DNA of 64,000 nt from positions 1,995,022-2,059,021 of the forward strand of contig NZ_FOJG01000001.1 of assembly GCF_900110835.1 (NCBI RefSeq), in the 5' to 3' direction. A model generated the notes under the pieces. That model was not told the origin of the DNA, searched no databases, and saw only the letters and a program-made list of their open reading frames with translations. Shown here piece after piece: positions 61,074 to 64,000 of the stretch; positions within the stretch are counted from its first letter, which is position 1; each line of letters opens with the position of its first letter. A program made the translations under genes and the position numbers. Source of the DNA: Chitinophaga arvensicola. GTDB lineage: Bacteria > Bacteroidota > Bacteroidia > Chitinophagales > Chitinophagaceae.

Positions 61074-62288
61074 ATGGCGGAAAGAGTGTTTATAACAGGG
61101 ATAGGAATGATCACCGCCATTGGTGATAATGTAGCCGGAAACTTGCATCACCTGCGATTGCAGCACAGTGGGCTGGGTTACAGTCAATATATCGATACAA
61201 TTTACAAAGATGTATTGCCGGTAGCAGAAGTAAAACATGCGAGCGAATCGTTGTTCCCATTAGCCGGTATACCGGTAAAGGAAGGGTACACCCGTACCAC
61301 TTTACTCGGATTGGCAGCTATGCGGGAAGCGTTGCAACATGCAGGCATCACAGATGTACAATCAGCTCCTACGGGCTTTATCAATGCCAGTACGGTAGGC
61401 GGAATGTGTGATACGGAAAAACTCTATTTTGATATTATCAATCCTGAAAAAAACGGGTCCTTTCTGCAATATATCGACACGCTGGATTGTGCGGATTGTA
61501 CACAGCGTGTAGCCGACATCGTTGGGTTCAGTGAACATATTGCTACCATCAGCACCGCCTGTTCCTCGTCTGCCAACGCATTGATGTTTGGTGCGCGAAT
61601 GATCAAACAGGGCCTTTTGCCACGGATGGTTTGTGGCGGTACAGAAGCCCTCACGCGTTTCACGCTGAACGGATTCAACTCGCTGAAAAATGTGGATAAG
61701 CAATTCTGCCGTCCTTTTGATCAGCAACGCACGGGACTGAATCTGGGCGAAGGAGCTGCTTACCTTGTGCTGGAAGGCGAGTCCTTTGCCAGGGCCAATA
61801 ATAGCCGCATCCTCGCAGAGTTAAGCGGATATTGCAATACCAACGAAGCATTTCACCCTACTTCTCCCTCACCAGACGGAGATGGCGCCTATGAAGCCAT
61901 GAAAATGGCCCTGGCGATGAGTGGACATTCACTGGAAGAAGTATCCTATATCAACGTACATGGTACTGCTACACTCAACAACGACGTATCTGAAGGAAAA
62001 GCACTGGAGCGCTTATTCGGGGAGAATGTTCCTTTATTCAGCTCTACCAAACCTTTCACCGGACATACACTAGCAGCGGCAGGCGCCATAGAAGCCATCT
62101 ATTCTATACTGGCTATTCAACACGGGTTAATATTCCCTAATCTCAATTTTTCGGAAAGAATGGAAGAATTGAACATCAGCCCGGTAACGACACTGATGGA
62201 AGGATACCCCGTTAATCATGTTATTTCAAACTCATTCGGCTTTGGAGGAAACAATGCCTCCCTGGTGATCAGCAAATATGAAGGGTAA
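61074..62288 (+). CDS. beta-ketoacyl-ACP synthase (active ketosynthase)
   Basis: This 404-residue KAS I/II type enzyme has a complete triad: Cys163 in ISTACSSSANALM, His296 in INVHGTATLNND and His331 in STKPFTGHTLAAAGAIE. The gate loop and the end FGFGGNNASLVI are also normal. It should do decarboxylative condensation on the cluster ACP. It overlaps the next ketosynthase-like gene by 11 nt, as is typical of ketosynthase/chain-length-factor pairs that form a heterodimer. It begins 13 nt after the ACP gene. Confidence 0.93.
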   Translation: MAERVFITGIGMITAIGDNVAGNLHHLRLQHSGLGYSQYIDTIYKDVLPVAEVKHASESLFPLAGIPVKEGYTRTTLLGLAAMREALQHAGITDVQSAPTGFINASTVGGMCDTEKLYFDIINPEKNGSFLQYIDTLDCADCTQRVADIVGFSEHIATISTACSSSANALMFGARMIKQGLLPRMVCGGTEALTRFTLNGFNSLKNVDKQFCRPFDQQRTGLNLGEGAAYLVLEGESFARANNSRILAELSGYCNTNEAFHPTSPSPDGDGAYEAMKMALAMSGHSLEEVSYINVHGTATLNNDVSEGKALERLFGENVPLFSSTKPFTGHTLAAAGAIEAIYSILAIQHGLIFPNLNFSERMEELNISPVTTLMEGYPVNHVISNSFGFGGNNASLVISKYEG

Positions 62289-63324
62289 GTGTTACATACA
62301 AGGAATGGCGGCTATCTCTCCGCAATCAACATTTGAGGGGGATATTTTTTCTGCGCCGATGGTACATACAGATAGTAACCTGCTTTCCTGTATAGAACCG
62401 GATTATAAACCGTTTATTCCCGGCAACAGCCTGCGTCGTATGACACGAGTACTTAAAATAGGACTGACCACCGCACTCAAATGCATCCAGGACAGTGGCA
62501 TTACCACACCTGGCCCTATTGTTACCGGCACTGGTAAAGGGAGTTTACAGGATACGGAAAAATTCATCAAGGAAATTGCTGAATACAAGGAAACAGCCTT
62601 GAATCCTACGCCTTTTATTCAATCTACTTACAACTCTGTCAATGGTTTAATTGCGCTGCAACAAAAATGTACGGCGTACAACAACACTTTTGTACATCGC
62701 GGTTTCTCTTTTGAAAATGCGTTGCTGGACAGTATGATGCTGTTGCAGGAAGGCGCCTCCCATACGCTGACCGGCGCTTTTGAAGAAATCACGAAAGAGC
62801 ATTTCTATATTAAAAGCCGCATCGGCTTCTGGAAAGAACAACCTACCGACAGCCGTGCTTTGTATACCCATTTCTCTCCTGGTACGATAGCCGGCGAAGG
62901 CGCCACTTTCTTCACACTTACCGGAACGCCTTCATCAGACAGTTATGCCGCTATTACGGGATTTAAAATGCTGTATAAACCAACTGCGGAAAAATTGTCC
63001 GTTGCCCTGAAAGACTTTACCACAGCGCCGGATCTGATCATCAGTGGTCGCAATGGCGACAGTACTTATGAACATTACTATGAAACATTGGATCAATGTT
63101 TTCAAGGCATACCACAACTGCCTTTCAAACATCTCTGCGGAGAGTATGATACAGCAGGCGCTTTCGGTTTATGGCTGGCAGGGCAGATGCTGAAAGCACA
63201 GCAAATACCGCAACAATGGTTTCCTTTTTCAACAGAACATTTGCCGGCGAATTTTAATTCTATTCTTTTTTACAATCATTTTTATGGGGAGCAGCATGTG
63301 ATGCTGAAGCTGGAGAGAGTTTAG
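62278..63324 (+). CDS. ketosynthase-like chain-length-factor-type protein lacking the catalytic Cys
   Basis: The protein has 348 residues with the ketosynthase fold but no active-site cysteine. Where the partner has STACSSSANAL this one has VHRGFSFENAL, so Cys becomes Gly142. The histidine motifs are also degraded. The N-terminus still shows the segment PIVTGTGKGSLQDTEKF and the Asn-rich NSVNGLIALQQ. This is the pattern of chain-length factors (Ketoacyl-synt_2 type), which pair with an active ketosynthase and set the chain length. It overlaps that gene by 11 nt. The cluster seems to end here, as the next gene lies on the opposite strand. Confidence 0.85.
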   Translation: MKGKCYIQGMAAISPQSTFEGDIFSAPMVHTDSNLLSCIEPDYKPFIPGNSLRRMTRVLKIGLTTALKCIQDSGITTPGPIVTGTGKGSLQDTEKFIKEIAEYKETALNPTPFIQSTYNSVNGLIALQQKCTAYNNTFVHRGFSFENALLDSMMLLQEGASHTLTGAFEEITKEHFYIKSRIGFWKEQPTDSRALYTHFSPGTIAGEGATFFTLTGTPSSDSYAAITGFKMLYKPTAEKLSVALKDFTTAPDLIISGRNGDSTYEHYYETLDQCFQGIPQLPFKHLCGEYDTAGAFGLWLAGQMLKAQQIPQQWFPFSTEHLPANFNSILFYNHFYGEQHVMLKLERV

Positions 63325-63406
63325 TAGTCGCATCTTCTTAATTCATTTGCAAGGAACTGCTGTAGTTGTTCCCTGCGATGATGTTAGAGAGAGGCTATCC
63401 TCATGA

Positions 63407-64000
63407 TCACAGCATTTTACCCAGTGCCTCTGCATCAGGTAAAAACTCTTTCATATTGTCTGGGATATTGTCGGTTTGATAATGAGTGTATGTTCCTACG
63501 CTCAGGGCTTTATCAATGGATTTAATGGCATAGTCCACTACCATATTATCTTTTTGCTTGCAGAGTACAATACCGATACTTGGGTTTTCGTGTGGTAATT
63601 TTACTTTATCATCCAGCACGTTTAAATAGAAATTGAGTTGTCCGGCATATTCCGGTTTGAATTTTTTTCTTTTGAGTTCAATCGCTACGAGGCATTGCAG
63701 GTGCCGGTTATAGAAAAGCAGATCTACAAAGAATTCATTATTGTTGACTTCCAGTTTATATTGATTACCAATGAATGAATATCCTTTTCCCATGCTCATA
63801 ATGAACTTCCGGATATTGTTTACTATTTCATTTTCAAGTATTCCTTCATCATCTTCATCATTGATATTGAGAAAATCGATGAGGTATTCGTCTTTAAATA
63901 CTTCCAGCGCTTTGGATTTGATATTTTCGGGTAATGTTTTATTGAAGTTATGAGGCATGTTACCCTGGTGTTTGAAGAGATTAGCTGAAAGATGATGTTC
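63407..64000 (-). CDS. YhcG-type PDDEXK nuclease, C-terminal part (5' end outside window)
   Basis: The frame stays open to the right edge (14 further codons upstream of the ATG at 63958, ending EHHLSANLFKHQGN), and the family usually has about 340 residues. I therefore treat the 63958 ATG as internal and the gene as running off the window. The visible part holds the PDDEXK core: NNEFFVDLLFYNRHLQCLVAIELKRKKFKPEYAG gives Asp-x(n)-Glu-x-Lys, followed by NFYLNVLDDKVK and IGIVLCKQKDN. YhcG/DUF1016 proteins are DNA nucleases often found in mobile or defence-rich regions, though many are of unknown role. It faces the dar cluster tail to tail. Confidence 0.85.
   Translation of the reverse strand, partial: EHHLSANLFKHQGNMPHNFNKTLPENIKSKALEVFKDEYLIDFLNINDEDDEGILENEIVNNIRKFIMSMGKGYSFIGNQYKLEVNNNEFFVDLLFYNRHLQCLVAIELKRKKFKPEYAGQLNFYLNVLDDKVKLPHENPSIGIVLCKQKDNMVVDYAIKSIDKALSVGTYTHYQTDNIPDNMKEFLPDAEALGKML

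Noticed and set aside
1..64000. tRNA, rRNA, CRISPR array or insertion sequence
   Set aside because: I scanned for the usual signs (TTCGA-type tRNA arms, direct repeat arrays, transposase motifs) and saw none. A dedicated scan could still find a missed tRNA.

Overview
The window comes from a Bacteroidota chromosome, most likely a member of the Chitinophagaceae close to Chitinophaga. The reasons are the type IX secretion (T9SS) genes (PorP/SprF barrels, giant PKD proteins with CHU_C-type C-terminal domains, a type A sorting tail), -7 promoter elements of the form TAnnTTTG, and a darA/darB dialkylresorcinol (flexirubin-type) cluster. Family names rest on motifs and gene order read by eye, because no database search was possible. 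No tRNA, rRNA, CRISPR array, insertion sequence or prophage was seen.

Layout. 1-2.6 kb: end of a PorP/SprF gene, an FAD-linked oxidase and a small outer-membrane protein. 2.7-4.6 kb: a two-gene aminophosphonate-type unit (phosphonatase-like HAD enzyme plus FAD oxidoreductase), bounded by two palindromes that share a TGTTTA/TAAACA core. 4.9-14.5 kb: housekeeping genes (LOG protein, O-methyltransferase, LysM glucosaminidase, hypoxanthine phosphoribosyltransferase, YfbK-like VWA protein, two rRNA-type methyltransferases, grpE-dnaJ). 14.5-24.1 kb: a minus-strand T9SS block with two giant PKD proteins (one broken by a one-base frameshift), a PorP/SprF protein and a tiny protein that is almost only a sorting tail. 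24.2-34 kb: methyltransferase, rhodanese-thioredoxin fusion, macro domain, M32 carboxypeptidase, Nif3, zinc ribbon, TPR protein, recN and fabI.

34-54.5 kb: LolD-type ATPase; a histone-deacetylase-like enzyme overlapping pdeM, next to the Lhr-like helicase of the ligase-associated DNA repair set; purine permease; LD-carboxypeptidase; AraC regulator with a possible 17-codon leader and hairpin; three tandem barrel-like paralogs; an Lrp regulator divergent from an MFS exporter; the ATP-dependent ligase and MBL-fold exonuclease that complete the repair set; a periplasmic-binding lipoprotein; guaA; and a head-GIN lipoprotein. 54.8-63.3 kb: darA, darB, a small unknown protein, a BtrH-like acyltransferase, an ABC exporter, an acyl carrier protein, an active ketosynthase and a ketosynthase-like partner that lacks the cysteine. 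A YhcG-type nuclease on the other strand runs off the right edge.

The most unusual signals are the dar cluster with its direct repeats, structured spacer and BtrH-like enzyme; a set of genes whose -7 element ends exactly 4 nt before the start codon (probable leaderless mRNAs); the leader peptide plus hairpin before the AraC gene; and the paired palindromes around the aminophosphonate genes.
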